Of a DNA stretch of 64,000 nucleotides, positions 34,780 to 44,076 are shown piece by piece (within the stretch, counting starts at the first letter, position 1; each line of letters opens with the position of its first letter). Where the stretch lies: positions 1,860,001-1,924,000 of the forward strand of contig NZ_JACBZY010000001.1 in the NCBI RefSeq assembly GCF_013408685.1. Reading direction: 5' to 3'. A model generated the notes under the pieces. It was not told the DNA's origin and made no database searches. It worked only from the letters and a program-made list of their open reading frames with translations. Made by a program: the position numbers and the translations under genes. The DNA is from Schumannella luteola. Its GTDB lineage: Bacteria > Actinomycetota > Actinomycetes > Actinomycetales > Microbacteriaceae.

Positions 34780-37353
34780 GTGAAGGCCATCCGTCGATTC
34801 ACCGTCCGCGCCGTCCTCCCCGCTCAGCTCTCCGCTCTCGACGAGCTCGCCGCCAACCTGCGGTGGTCGTGGCACGAGCCCACGCAACGGCTGTTCCGCG
34901 ACATCGCGCCTCAGCTCTGGGATCGTCAGCACCGCGACAGTCAGGGCCACGACCCCATCGCCCTGCTCGGCGAGGTCGCACCCGAACGGCTCGACGAGCT
35001 GGCCTCCGACGGCGAGTTCACCGCCCGCGCCGAGGCGCTGCGCGACGATCTGCGCCGTTACCTGGGCGAGCCGCGCTGGTACCAGTCGCTCGAGGGCGCG
35101 ACGCCCGACACGATCGCCTACTTCTCGCCCGAGTTCGGCATCGCCGCCGCGCTGCCGCAGTACTCGGGCGGTCTCGGCATCCTCGCCGGCGACCACCTCA
35201 AGAGCGCCTCCGACCTCGGCGTGCCGATCGTCGGCGTCGGGCTCTTTTACCGCGCCGGCTACTTCCGTCAGTCGATCTCGCGCGACGGCTGGCAGCAGGA
35301 GTCGTACCCGGTGCTCGACCCCGACGGGCTGCCGATGCGCGTGCTGCGCAACCCCGACGGCTCGGCCGCGCAGGTCACGCTCGCGCTGCCCGAGGGCCGC
35401 GCGCTGGTGGCCCGCATCTGGAAGCTCGACGTCGGCCGCGTTCCCCTGCTGCTGCTCGACACCGACATCCCCGACAACGACGAGAGCCTGCGCGGCGTCA
35501 CCGACCGCCTCTACGGCGGCGGCGGCGAGCACCGTCTGCTGCAGGAGCTGCTGCTCGGCATCGGCGGCTCGCGGGCCGTCAAGCTCTTCACCGGGCTGAC
35601 CGGGCGCGCCCCGGCCGAGGTGTTCCACACCAACGAGGGCCACGCTGGATTCCAGGGTCTCGACCGCATCAACGACCTCGTGTCGCAGGGCCTCGCCTTC
35701 TCCGAGGCGCTGCGCGCCGTGCGCGCGGGCACCGTGTTCACGACCCACACGCCGGTTCCGGCCGGCATCGACCGCTTCGAGGCGGGCCTCGTCGCGCGGT
35801 ACTTCTCCACCGATCTGCTGCCCGGCGTCGACGTCGCCGATGTGCTCGCGCTCGGCGCCGAGGACTATGCCGGCGGCACCGCCGACACCTTCAACATGGC
35901 CGTCATGGGCCTGCGTCTCGCTCAGCGCGCCAACGGCGTCTCGAAGCTGCACGGCGAGGTGTCGCGGGGGATGTTCGGCGCGCTCTGGCCGGGATTCGAC
36001 GCGGATGACGTGCCGATCGGCTCGGTCACGAACGGCGTGCACGCCCCCACCTGGACCGACCAGCGCGTGCGCGACCTCGCCGCCGAGACCTTCGGCGACG
36101 ACGACAGCACCCGCGTCGACTGGAGCGACGAGCAGCGACTCGGCGGCGCCGCGATCTGGAACCTGCGGCGTGACCTGCGCGAGCAGCTCGTCGACGACGC
36201 CCGCGCACGGGTCGGCGCCGCCTGGGACGAGGAGAACCCGGGCATCGGCCGGCCGGTCTGGCACCGCTCGCTGCTCGACCCCGACGTGCTCACGATCGGC
36301 TTCGCCCGCCGCGTGCCCACCTACAAGCGCCTCACGCTCATGCTCCACGACCCGGAGCGCCTGCGCGCGCTGCTCACGCACCCCGAGCGTCCCGTGCAGC
36401 TGGTCATCGCCGGCAAGTCGCATCCCGCCGACGACGAGGGCAAGCGCCTCATCCAGCGTCTCGTCGACTTCAGCCGCGAGGCCGATGTGCGCGAGCGGAT
36501 CGTGTTCCTGCCGAACTACGACATCGCGATGGCGCAGAAGCTCTACCCGGGCACCGACATCTGGCTGAACAACCCGCTGCGCCCGCTCGAGGCGTGCGGC
36601 ACCTCGGGCATGAAGGCGGCGCTCAACGGCTCGCTCAACCTGTCGATCCTCGACGGCTGGTGGAACGAGTACTACGACGACCGCAACGGCTGGGCGATCC
36701 CCTCCGCCGACAGCGCGGGGGATGCGGCCGAGCGCGACGCCCTCGAGGCCGCCGCGATGTACGACCTGATCGAGCACCAGATCGCCCCGCGCTTCTACGA
36801 GCGCGACGGCGCCGGGGTCCCGCAGAAGTGGGTCTCCGACATCCGCCACACCCTCGCGACCCTGTCGCCCGAGCTCTCGGCCGATCGGATGCTGCGGCAG
36901 TACGTCGAGGGGCTCTACCTTCCGGCCGCGCGTGCCGAGCGCACGATCGCCGACACCCGCTACCGACCGGCGCGCGAGCTCGCCGCCTGGACCGCGCGCG
37001 TCACCGAGGCGTGGCCGCAGGTGCACGTCGCCCACGTCGAGTCGGGCGGGGTGGATGCGACGCCCCAGGTCGGCGAGGAACTGCAGGTGCGCGCCTTCGT
37101 CGAGCTCGGCGAGCTGACCGCCGACGACGTGGCGGTCGAACTCGTGCACGGCCGGGCCCGAGAGGGCGACCAGCTCGGCGACGTCGAGCGGGTGCCGCTC
37201 GAGTTCGTCGCGCACGAGCTCGGCTCGCCGGCGACCTACACGGGCACGGTCCGGTTCACCCGGGCGGGATCGTTCGGCTACACGGTTCGGGTCGTGCCGC
37301 GGCACGCGCTGCTCGCCTCGCCGGCGGAGCTGGGGCTCGTCGCGGTCGCCTGA
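34780..37353 (+). CDS. glgP: Alpha-glucan phosphorylase (GT35)
   Basis: 857 residues from a GTG; TAGGCT (34767-34772) is 7 nt upstream, a leaderless pattern. Releases glucose-1-phosphate from alpha-1,4-glucan ends. The order fits the shorter bacterial GT35 subgroup: YFSPEFGIAAALPQYSGGLG at the N-terminus, HTNEGHAGFQGLDR, VTNGVHAPTW, and the pyridoxal-phosphate Lys in ACGTSGMKAALNGSLNLS. A C-terminal beta domain (~770-857) is extra. In M. tuberculosis the orthologue (Rv1328) is next to glgE; here the SipW cassette separates them. Confidence 0.94.
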   Translation: MKAIRRFTVRAVLPAQLSALDELAANLRWSWHEPTQRLFRDIAPQLWDRQHRDSQGHDPIALLGEVAPERLDELASDGEFTARAEALRDDLRRYLGEPRWYQSLEGATPDTIAYFSPEFGIAAALPQYSGGLGILAGDHLKSASDLGVPIVGVGLFYRAGYFRQSISRDGWQQESYPVLDPDGLPMRVLRNPDGSAAQVTLALPEGRALVARIWKLDVGRVPLLLLDTDIPDNDESLRGVTDRLYGGGGEHRLLQELLLGIGGSRAVKLFTGLTGRAPAEVFHTNEGHAGFQGLDRINDLVSQGLAFSEALRAVRAGTVFTTHTPVPAGIDRFEAGLVARYFSTDLLPGVDVADVLALGAEDYAGGTADTFNMAVMGLRLAQRANGVSKLHGEVSRGMFGALWPGFDADDVPIGSVTNGVHAPTWTDQRVRDLAAETFGDDDSTRVDWSDEQRLGGAAIWNLRRDLREQLVDDARARVGAAWDEENPGIGRPVWHRSLLDPDVLTIGFARRVPTYKRLTLMLHDPERLRALLTHPERPVQLVIAGKSHPADDEGKRLIQRLVDFSREADVRERIVFLPNYDIAMAQKLYPGTDIWLNNPLRPLEACGTSGMKAALNGSLNLSILDGWWNEYYDDRNGWAIPSADSAGDAAERDALEAAAMYDLIEHQIAPRFYERDGAGVPQKWVSDIRHTLATLSPELSADRMLRQYVEGLYLPAARAERTIADTRYRPARELAAWTARVTEAWPQVHVAHVESGGVDATPQVGEELQVRAFVELGELTADDVAVELVHGRAREGDQLGDVERVPLEFVAHELGSPATYTGTVRFTRAGSFGYTVRVVPRHALLASPAELGLVAVA

Positions 37354-37365
37354 GCGCGCTCGGGC

Positions 37366-37809
37366 TCAGGACTCCGGTGCGTCGACGCCGGCGAGCGCCA
37401 GCGCGAGGATGAGGCCGACGAGCAGCAGCGTACCGACGATCGCCAGCAGCGAGATCACGAGCCCGGCGATCGCGGCGGGCCGCGACGCGTACGGGGTGCC
37501 GGCGACGACCATCCGATTCGCCCGGCGGAGCCCGATGATCGACAGCACGAGTCCCGCGATCGCGAACGGCAGCAGCGCGAGCCCGAAGACTCCGAGGATC
37601 AGGCCGATCATCGCGGGCGGGTTCCCGCTCGAACGCTCAGCGGAGCCGGCGTCGGGCGCCCACGCCGACTGCGGCGCGTCGACCGAGCGGCTCGGGGCGC
37701 CCGACATGCCGCGGCGCGCATCCGACCAGGCGGCGCCGTTCCACCAGCGCTGGGTTCCAGCCCGCTCGGGGTCGGCGTACCAGCCGGGCGAGTCGGAGGA
37801 GGTCGGCAT
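37366..37809 (-). CDS. DUF2510/DUF4190-type membrane protein
   Basis: 147 residues. N-terminal DUF2510 motif PGWYADPERAGTQRWWNGAAW, a short disordered linker, then two membrane segments (~68-92 and ~113-140) around the pattern LSIIGLRRANRM, typical of DUF4190. Function unknown; DUF2510 domains are thought to act as small protein- or envelope-binding modules. It is 14 nt from the ybaK-type gene on the same strand and is a paralogue of the gene at 38288-39028. Confidence 0.8.
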   Translation of the reverse strand: MPTSSDSPGWYADPERAGTQRWWNGAAWSDARRGMSGAPSRSVDAPQSAWAPDAGSAERSSGNPPAMIGLILGVFGLALLPFAIAGLVLSIIGLRRANRMVVAGTPYASRPAAIAGLVISLLAIVGTLLLVGLILALALAGVDAPES

Positions 37810-37823
37810 CGTGCGGGTGCCGG

Positions 37824-38291
37824 TCAGCGGGCGATGTCGGCGAGCGCGCCGCCCGTGATGGTCAGCAGATCGGCGGGGGCGAGCTCGAGGTCGAGGCCGC
37901 GACGGCCGCCGCTGACGAGCACGGTCTCCCAGAGCTCGGCGCTGTCGTCGAGCACGGTGTCGTGGCGGTTCTTCTGGCCGATCGGCGAGATGCCGCCGAC
38001 GACGTAGCCGGTGCGCTTCTGCGCGAGCTCGGGATCGGCCATCGCGGCCTTCCGCCCGCCCACCGCAGCGGCCAGCGCCTTGAGATCGAGCTTCGTGCTG
38101 ACCGGCACGATGCCGACCACGAGCCGCCCGTCGACCTCCGCCAGCAGGGTCTTGAACACGCGCTCCGGCTCGACGCCGAGCGCGTCGGCGGCCTCCCGGC
38201 CGAACGACGCCGCGCGCGGGTCGTGTTCGTAGGCGCGCTCGGTGAAGGGGATGCCCGCCGCGGTGAGCGCACGGATCGCGGGCGTGCTCAT
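37824..38291 (-). CDS. ybaK: Cys-tRNA(Pro)/aminoacyl-tRNA deacylase YbaK/EbsC family
   Basis: 155 residues, the usual length. YbaK removes Cys or other amino acids mischarged onto tRNA. Hallmarks: TPAIRALTAAGIPFTERAYEHD near the N-terminus, VFKTLLAEVDGRLVVGIVPV, KLDLKALAAAVGGRKAAMAD and TGYVVGGISPIGQKN. Its start overlaps the stop of the upstream DUF2510 gene by 4 nt (ATGA), so it is translated from that operon. Exact tRNA specificity cannot be read from sequence. Confidence 0.92.
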   Translation of the reverse strand: MSTPAIRALTAAGIPFTERAYEHDPRAASFGREAADALGVEPERVFKTLLAEVDGRLVVGIVPVSTKLDLKALAAAVGGRKAAMADPELAQKRTGYVVGGISPIGQKNRHDTVLDDSAELWETVLVSGGRRGLDLELAPADLLTITGGALADIAR

Positions 38292-39028
38292 CCGCCGTCC
38301 ACTGCGGTGACGATTCGGGCCACGAGGGTGCCGACCGCGATCACGACGCCGATCGAGCCGATGACGACGCCGGCGATCGCGAGCCCGCGGTAGGCGCCAG
38401 CCGGACCGTTCTCGCGGATCATCCGATCCGCCCTCCGCAGCGCCGCGATCGAGAGGGCGAAGCCGATGACGCCGCCGAATCCGCTCGAGAGTCCGAGCAC
38501 GCTGACGACGAAGCCGGCGATCGCGTAGCCATTGGTGCGGCGACGCGCGTTCGCAGCGCCGTAGTACTGCACCGGGGCGGGCGACCCGGGCGCCGCTCCC
38601 GCGGAGGGCGCCGAGGCGTACGGATTCGGCTCGTAGGGGTTGACGGGGTGCGGTGCGCCGCCGGCCGCCGTGAGACCGGCGTTCAGACGGGCTCCGGGCG
38701 GCGGAGGCGGCGTCGGCGGCGCGCCGTACGCTCCGTAGCCCGTGACGGCGCCGCCCGAGGTCCACCCCGGCGTGCCGCCCGCCGCGGTCGTCGGCGGGTA
38801 TCCCGGCGGCGCTGCGGGCGGCACGGATGGGGCGGCGCCCAGCGTCGGCGGCCCGGGCGAGGAACTCGGGATCGCCGGGGGAGCCGTCGTCGGCCGGAAC
38901 CCCGTCGCCGGGCCGGCCGTCGGGGCATCGCGGCGCGCATCCGACCAGCCGGCGCCGTTCCACCAGCGCTGACCACCCCGGTGCTCGGGATCCGGGTACC
39001 AGCCGGGGGAGTCGGAGCTGTCGGGCAT
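38288..39028 (-). CDS. DUF2510/DUF4190-type membrane protein with long Pro-rich linker
   Basis: 246 residues. DUF2510 motif at the N-terminus (PGWYPDPEHRGGQRWWNGAGW), a ~120-residue Pro/Gly/Ala/Thr-rich linker, and two C-terminal membrane segments around LSIAALRRADRMI. TAGTCT lies 6 nt before the ATG on the minus strand (leaderless pattern). First gene of the operon with ybaK; paralogous to the 37366-37809 gene. Function unknown. Confidence 0.8.
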   Translation of the reverse strand: MPDSSDSPGWYPDPEHRGGQRWWNGAGWSDARRDAPTAGPATGFRPTTAPPAIPSSSPGPPTLGAAPSVPPAAPPGYPPTTAAGGTPGWTSGGAVTGYGAYGAPPTPPPPPGARLNAGLTAAGGAPHPVNPYEPNPYASAPSAGAAPGSPAPVQYYGAANARRRTNGYAIAGFVVSVLGLSSGFGGVIGFALSIAALRRADRMIRENGPAGAYRGLAIAGVVIGSIGVVIAVGTLVARIVTAVDGG

Positions 39029-39105
39029 GACGACAGACTAGAGCTCGGTTCGGGCCCGGCCGCTCCGGCCAGGCAGCTCCCGCATCCGCTCGGGCAGCCG
39101 CGGGA

Positions 39106-39396
39106 TCACCCGCCCGCTGAGCTGCCCGCCGTCAGTGCCGCCGTCAGCCCCGCGGCCAGCAGGATCAGTACCAGCAGCCCGCTCAGGCACCCGGCGAGGG
39201 CGACGCCGCTGATCGCGAGACCGCGTCGGGCGATAGCGGCGCGACCTTCGGCGACGAGCGCGTTCGCGCGCTTCAGTCCGCGCAGCGAGACCAGGAGGGC
39301 GACCGGCGCGATGATCCAGATCGGGATGCTCACCAGCGCGAGGACGAGTCCGACGACAGCGGTGCCGTTCGACTCGGGCAGCTCACGCTCGGGCAT
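39106..39396 (-). CDS. Small DUF4190-like membrane protein
   Basis: 96 residues with two to three membrane segments around SLRGLKRANALVAEGRA, the same inter-helix pattern as the two DUF2510 proteins nearby but without the DUF2510 domain. TAGGCT lies 6 nt before the ATG (leaderless pattern). Probably a paralogue that lost or never had the N-terminal module. Confidence 0.72.
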   Translation of the reverse strand: MPERELPESNGTAVVGLVLALVSIPIWIIAPVALLVSLRGLKRANALVAEGRAAIARRGLAISGVALAGCLSGLLVLILLAAGLTAALTAGSSAGG

Positions 39397-39435
39397 GCGG
39401 CGAGCCTACAAGCGCGGCCGCGCCGGGCCGAGGGC

Positions 39436-41499
39436 TCAGGCGATCGGCGGATGCGCGCGCAGCAGCAGCATCGAGGTCGGTCCCACCGTGAGCTGCTCGC
39501 CCGGCACGTGCTCGGCGGCGAGGCCCGAGATGTCGTCGTGCGACGAGTCCCAGAGCAGCGTGTAGCCGCCGACACCCTCGTGCGCGGGCAGGGTCACCTC
39601 GACCGGCGACTCGACGCCGTGCACGATCAGCAGGATGCGGTTGAACTCCTCGAACTCGGGCGTCGACGCCGCCAGGTACTGCAGCGTCCGCTGGCTCGGG
39701 TCGTCCCAGTTCTCGGGCGACATCGCGGAGCCGGCGACGTTGTACCAGTCCATCTGCGTCGCGCTCGGCACGGTCTCGCCGAACCGGCCGTAGCGCACCG
39801 GGCGCAGCGCCGGGTTCTCGCGCCGCAGCCGGGTGAGGGTGCGGCTGACCTGCAGCAGCTCCTCCTGCCAGTCGTCGCGCTCCCAGTGCATCCAGGTCAG
39901 CGGCCCGTCGTGGCAGTAGGCGTTGTTGTTGCCGTTCTGGCTGCGGCCCCACTCGTCGCCCGCGGTGATCATCGGCACGCCCGAGCTGAGCAGCAGGGTG
40001 CCGAGCAGGTTGCGCATGGTCTTGCGGCGGGCGGCGAGCACCCCGCGGTCGCGGGTCGGACCCTCGACGCCGTGGTTGAAGGAGTGGTTGTCGCTCGAGC
40101 CGTCGCGGTTCTCCTCGCCGTTGCCGAGGTTGTGCTTCGTGTCGAAGGCGACGACGTCGGCGAGCGTGAAGCCGTCGTGGGCGGTGACGAAATCGATCGA
40201 GGCGAGCGGGCCGCGCTCGGTCGAGAAGACGTGGTTCGAACCGGAGACGCGGCCGGCGAGCGAGCCGATCCCGTGCTGGGCGGTGCCGTGCGCGCGGGCG
40301 TGCGCGACATCCGTGAGCCAGAACTTGCGGATGCGGTCGCGGTAGCCGTCGTTCCACTCCGAGTAGCCGTCGGGGAAGTTGCCGACCTGCCAGCCGCCCA
40401 TTCCGACATCCCACGGCTCGGCGATCATCTTCTGTCCCTGCAGGTCGGGATCGTCGAGGATCGCGCGCAGCAGCGGATGCTCGCGCTGGAACTCGGCGTT
40501 CTCGTCGCGCCCGAGCGTCGCCATCAGGTCGAAGCGGAAGCCGTCGACCTGCACCTCCTGGCTCCAGTAGCGCAGCGAGTCGAGTACCAGGCGCTGGGCG
40601 GCCGGCTTCGAGTAGTCGACCGTGTTGCCGCATCCGGTCGTGTCGATGTAGTGGCCCTCGGCGGTCTGGCGGTAGTAGCTGCGGTCGTCGATGCCGCGCA
40701 GGCTCGTGACCGGACCCTGGGGGCCCTCTTCGGCGGTGTGGTTGTAGACCACATCCAGCACCACCTCGAGACCGGCTTCGTGCAGCAGCCGCACCATGCC
40801 CTTGAACTCGCGCAGCACCGCGCCGGTGCCGCCGTGCTGCGCCTCGCGCGAGGCGTAGGCGGCGTGCGGGGTGAAGAAGTTGAGGGTGTTGTAGCCCCAG
40901 TAGTTCGCGAGGCCCATCTTCGTGAGCCGCTGCTCGCTGACGAACTGGTGCACCGGCAGCAGCTCGACGGTCGTGACGCCGAGATCCTTGAGGTAGTCGA
41001 TCGTCGAGGGATGCGCGAGGCCGGCGTAGGTGCCGCGCAGGTGCTCGGGGATCGCGGGGTTGAGCTTGGTGAGTCCCTTGACGTGGGCTTCGTAGATGAC
41101 GGTGTGGTCGAGGGGGATGCGCGGCTTGGCGACGCCGCCCCAGTCGAAGGCGTCGTCTTGCACATAGCCGCGCCACTCGCCCGTTCCGGTGCGGGCGAGG
41201 CCGCGGGCATAGGGATCGATCAGCACGGTCTCGGGCGAGAAGCGCTGGCCCTTCGGTCCGCGCACGCGCAGGCCGTAGCGGGCGCCGGGGCGCAGCTCGG
41301 GGCTGCTGGCGCTCCAGACGTCGCCGCCCTCGCCGTCGGCGTCGCGCGTCATCTTGACGGTCGCGGTCGTCCATGCGGGGTCGCGCTCGTCGAAGAGCAG
41401 CAGATCCATGCCGGTGGCGTGGGCGCTCCACACGCGTAGAGTGCCGCCGTCGGGCCCGCTGCGCACGCCGAGATCGCGGAGCAGATCGGGGGAGGGCAT
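39436..41499 (-). CDS. glgX: Glycogen debranching protein GlgX
   Basis: 687 residues. Isoamylase-type GH13_11 enzyme that cuts alpha-1,6 branches, working with GlgP on glycogen or capsular glucan. N-terminal CBM48-type domain (TLRVWSAHATGMDLLLFDE), barrel motifs VIYEAHVKGLTKLNP, VVYNHTAEEG, nucleophile region VDGFRFDLMATLGRD, acid KMIAEPWDVGMGG and third Asp region FVTAHDGFTLADVVAF. It is slightly shorter at the C-terminus than some relatives. TATCGT on the minus strand (41507-41512) lies 7 nt before the ATG, so probably leaderless. Confidence 0.94.
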   Translation of the reverse strand: MPSPDLLRDLGVRSGPDGGTLRVWSAHATGMDLLLFDERDPAWTTATVKMTRDADGEGGDVWSASSPELRPGARYGLRVRGPKGQRFSPETVLIDPYARGLARTGTGEWRGYVQDDAFDWGGVAKPRIPLDHTVIYEAHVKGLTKLNPAIPEHLRGTYAGLAHPSTIDYLKDLGVTTVELLPVHQFVSEQRLTKMGLANYWGYNTLNFFTPHAAYASREAQHGGTGAVLREFKGMVRLLHEAGLEVVLDVVYNHTAEEGPQGPVTSLRGIDDRSYYRQTAEGHYIDTTGCGNTVDYSKPAAQRLVLDSLRYWSQEVQVDGFRFDLMATLGRDENAEFQREHPLLRAILDDPDLQGQKMIAEPWDVGMGGWQVGNFPDGYSEWNDGYRDRIRKFWLTDVAHARAHGTAQHGIGSLAGRVSGSNHVFSTERGPLASIDFVTAHDGFTLADVVAFDTKHNLGNGEENRDGSSDNHSFNHGVEGPTRDRGVLAARRKTMRNLLGTLLLSSGVPMITAGDEWGRSQNGNNNAYCHDGPLTWMHWERDDWQEELLQVSRTLTRLRRENPALRPVRYGRFGETVPSATQMDWYNVAGSAMSPENWDDPSQRTLQYLAASTPEFEEFNRILLIVHGVESPVEVTLPAHEGVGGYTLLWDSSHDDISGLAAEHVPGEQLTVGPTSMLLLRAHPPIA

Positions 41500-41587
41500 G
41501 CGATCTACGATAAAGCGGTGCGAGCGGCCTCCCTGACGTGGGCCGTCCCCAGAACGGGATGCGCGAGGCCCCAGTACGGAGGACGGC

Positions 41588-42859
41588 ATGACGGTCTACC
41601 TCGACCACGCCGCGACCTCGCCGTTGCGGCCGGTGGTTCTCGAGGCCTACACGCACGCCCTGCGCACGGTCGGCAACCCCTCGTCGATCCACGCCGACGG
41701 GCAGCGCGCCCGCGAGGTGCTCGAGGAGGGACGCGAGCAGGTCGCCGCGTCGCTCGGCGCGGATCCGATGGAGATCGTCTTCACCTCGGGCGGCACCGAG
41801 GCGGTCAACCTCGGCATCAAGGGGCTGTTCTGGGCGCGGAACGCGGGCGCCGGCACCGGCACCGGCACCGGCGCGGTCGCGGGCTCGGGTCGTGCCGCAG
41901 TGCTGCCGCGGCCGCGCATCGTCGTGCCGCGCGGCGAGCACCACGCGACGATCGACTCGGTCGAGTGGCTCGAACGGCACGAGGGCGCCGAGCTCTCGTG
42001 GGTCGAGCTCGACGCGGAGGGGCACATCCGCCTCGACGACCTCGAGCGCGCGCTCGGCGACGGCACGGACGTCGCGCTCGTCACCGCGCTGTGGGCCAAC
42101 AACGAGGTCGGAACCCTGCAGCCGGTCGACGAGATCGTCGCGCTCGCGGCCGCGGTCGGCGTGCCCGTGCACCTCGACGCGATCGCCGCCTACGGCCAGG
42201 TCGAGGTGGATGCGCACCGCACCGGCGCCGCCGCGATCAGCGTCTCGGCGCACAAGATCGGCGGACCCGTCGGCGTCGGCGCGCTCGTGCTCTCCCGCGG
42301 CTGGGATGTCGAGGCGCTGCTGCACGGCGGCGGCCAGCAGCGTGGGCGCTCCGGCACGCAGGATGCGGCCGGCGCGGCCGGCTTCGGCACGGCGGCGGCG
42401 GTCGCCGCAGAGATCCTCGGCGCGCACGCCGTGCAGCTCGCGGAACTGCGCGACCGGCTGATCGACGGCGTCATCGCGACCGTTCCGGGTGCGGTGCTGC
42501 GCGGGCCGGCGCCTGCCGCGTCCGCAGCCGGATCCGGGTCTGCAACCGCTACCCGCCTGCCCGGCAACGTCCACTTCACCTTCGACGGCTGCGAGGGCGA
42601 CTCGCTGCTCATGCTGCTCGACCTCGAGGGCTTCTCCGTGTCGACCGGGTCGGCGTGCCAGGCCGGGGTGCCCGAGCCCTCGCACGTGCTGCTCGGCATG
42701 GGCGTCGACCCCGCGACCGCGCGCGGCGCGCTGCGCTTCACCCTCGGCCCCGACTCAACCGCCGACGACATCGACGCGCTGCTCGCGGTGCTGCCGGGCG
42801 TCGTCGACCGCGCCCGGTCCGCCGGGCTGGCGCAGCGCATCCCCTCGCTCGGCCGCTGA
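41588..42859 (+). CDS. Cysteine desulfurase (NifS/IscS family)
   Basis: 423 residues, GGAGG upstream of the ATG. A pyridoxal-phosphate enzyme that makes protein-bound persulfide from cysteine. Motifs: [50 protein letters not shown] Lys in [13 protein letters not shown], and active Cys in [15 protein letters not shown]. Two low-complexity insertions occur: a Gly-Thr-rich loop at ~88-100 made by a hexanucleotide repeat, and an Ala/Ser/Gly loop at ~305-317. Lying 40 nt before mnmA, it probably supplies sulfur for tRNA 2-thiouridine; iscS would be the common label. Confidence 0.92.
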   Translation: MTVYLDHAATSPLRPVVLEAYTHALRTVGNPSSIHADGQRAREVLEEGREQVAASLGADPMEIVFTSGGTEAVNLGIKGLFWARNAGAGTGTGTGAVAGSGRAAVLPRPRIVVPRGEHHATIDSVEWLERHEGAELSWVELDAEGHIRLDDLERALGDGTDVALVTALWANNEVGTLQPVDEIVALAAAVGVPVHLDAIAAYGQVEVDAHRTGAAAISVSAHKIGGPVGVGALVLSRGWDVEALLHGGGQQRGRSGTQDAAGAAGFGTAAAVAAEILGAHAVQLAELRDRLIDGVIATVPGAVLRGPAPAASAAGSGSATATRLPGNVHFTFDGCEGDSLLMLLDLEGFSVSTGSACQAGVPEPSHVLLGMGVDPATARGALRFTLGPDSTADDIDALLAVLPGVVDRARSAGLAQRIPSLGR

Positions 42860-42899
42860 GCGGCCAGCGGTCCGGTCGGGTCACGCTTACCCTGGAGGC

Positions 42900-44051
42900 A
42901 TGAGGATCCTCGCGGCGATGAGCGGCGGCGTCGACAGCGCCGTGGCGGCCGCGCGCCTCGTCGAGGCCGGGCACGACGTCGTCGGCGTGCACCTCGCCCT
43001 CAGCCGCAACCGCGGAACCCTGCGCACCGGCAGCCGCGGCTGCTGCACGGTCGAAGACGCGCTCGACGCGCGTCGCGCCGCGAACCTGCTCGGCATCCCC
43101 TTCTACGTCTGGGACTTCAGCGAGCGCTTCGCCGACGACGTGGTCGACGACTTCATCAGCGAGTACGCGGCCGGCCGAACCCCGAACCCCTGCCTGCGCT
43201 GCAATGAGCGCATCAAGTTCGCCGCCGTGCTCGAGAAGGCGCTCGCGCTCGGCTTCGACGCCGTTGCGACCGGGCACTACGCCGAGATCCGCGAAGATGC
43301 CGACGGGCACCGCGAGCTGCACCGCGCGGCCGCGTGGGCGAAGGACCAGAGCTACGTGCTCGGCGTGCTGACGGCCGAGCAGCTGGAGCACGCGGTCTTC
43401 CCGCTCGGTGCGACACCGTCGAAGGACGAGGTGCGCGCCGAAGCCGCCGCCCGCGGGCTCACGGTCGCGGCGAAGCCCGACAGCTACGACATCTGCTTCA
43501 TCCCCGACGGCGACACCCGCGGCTGGCTGGCCGACAAGATGGGTGCCGAGCCAGGCGAGATCCTCGACCAGTCGGGGGCCAAGGTCGGCACGCACGCCGG
43601 CGCCCACGCCTTCACGGTCGGTCAGCGCAAGGGGCTCAACCTCGGTGTTCCGGCGCCCGATGGTCGCCCGCGTTTCGTGCTCGAGGTGCGTCCGGTGACG
43701 AACCAGGTCGTGGTCGGCCCGAAGGAGGCGCTCGCCGTCGCCGAGCTGGCGGGCTCGCGCTTCAGCTGGGCCGGGCGGCCGCCCGCGGATGCCGAGGCCG
43801 GCTTCGCCTGCCACGTGCAGGTGCGCGCGCACGGCGAGCCCGTCCCGGCGACCGCGCGGGTCATGGATGCGGCGGACGGCGCGGCGGACGAGGCCCGCGA
43901 GCTGGTCATCCGTCCCGAGGCAGCCCTCGACGGCGTCGCGCCCGGTCAGAGCGCCGTCGTCTACGTCGGCACGCGTGTGCTCGGTCAGGTCACGATCGAC
44001 CGGACCGTGAGCGCGGCGCCGGCCGTCGACCCGGTCCCGGTTCCCGCCTGA
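42900..44051 (+). CDS. mnmA: tRNA-specific 2-thiouridylase MnmA
   Basis: 383 residues. Thiolates U34 of Lys, Glu and Gln tRNAs. PP-loop [18 protein letters not shown] at the N-terminus; the catalytic Cys pair in [16 protein letters not shown] and [12 protein letters not shown]; central and C-terminal beta-barrel domains ([14 protein letters not shown]). TACCCT at 42888-42893 lies 6 nt before the ATG; the GGAGG there is too close to act as a normal ribosome binding site, so a leaderless start is likely. Pairs with the cysteine desulfurase upstream. Confidence 0.95.
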   Translation: MRILAAMSGGVDSAVAAARLVEAGHDVVGVHLALSRNRGTLRTGSRGCCTVEDALDARRAANLLGIPFYVWDFSERFADDVVDDFISEYAAGRTPNPCLRCNERIKFAAVLEKALALGFDAVATGHYAEIREDADGHRELHRAAAWAKDQSYVLGVLTAEQLEHAVFPLGATPSKDEVRAEAAARGLTVAAKPDSYDICFIPDGDTRGWLADKMGAEPGEILDQSGAKVGTHAGAHAFTVGQRKGLNLGVPAPDGRPRFVLEVRPVTNQVVVGPKEALAVAELAGSRFSWAGRPPADAEAGFACHVQVRAHGEPVPATARVMDAADGAADEARELVIRPEAALDGVAPGQSAVVYVGTRVLGQVTIDRTVSAAPAVDPVPVPA

Positions 44052-44076
44052 GTCCGACCCGTCGCGGCTTCCGGCG

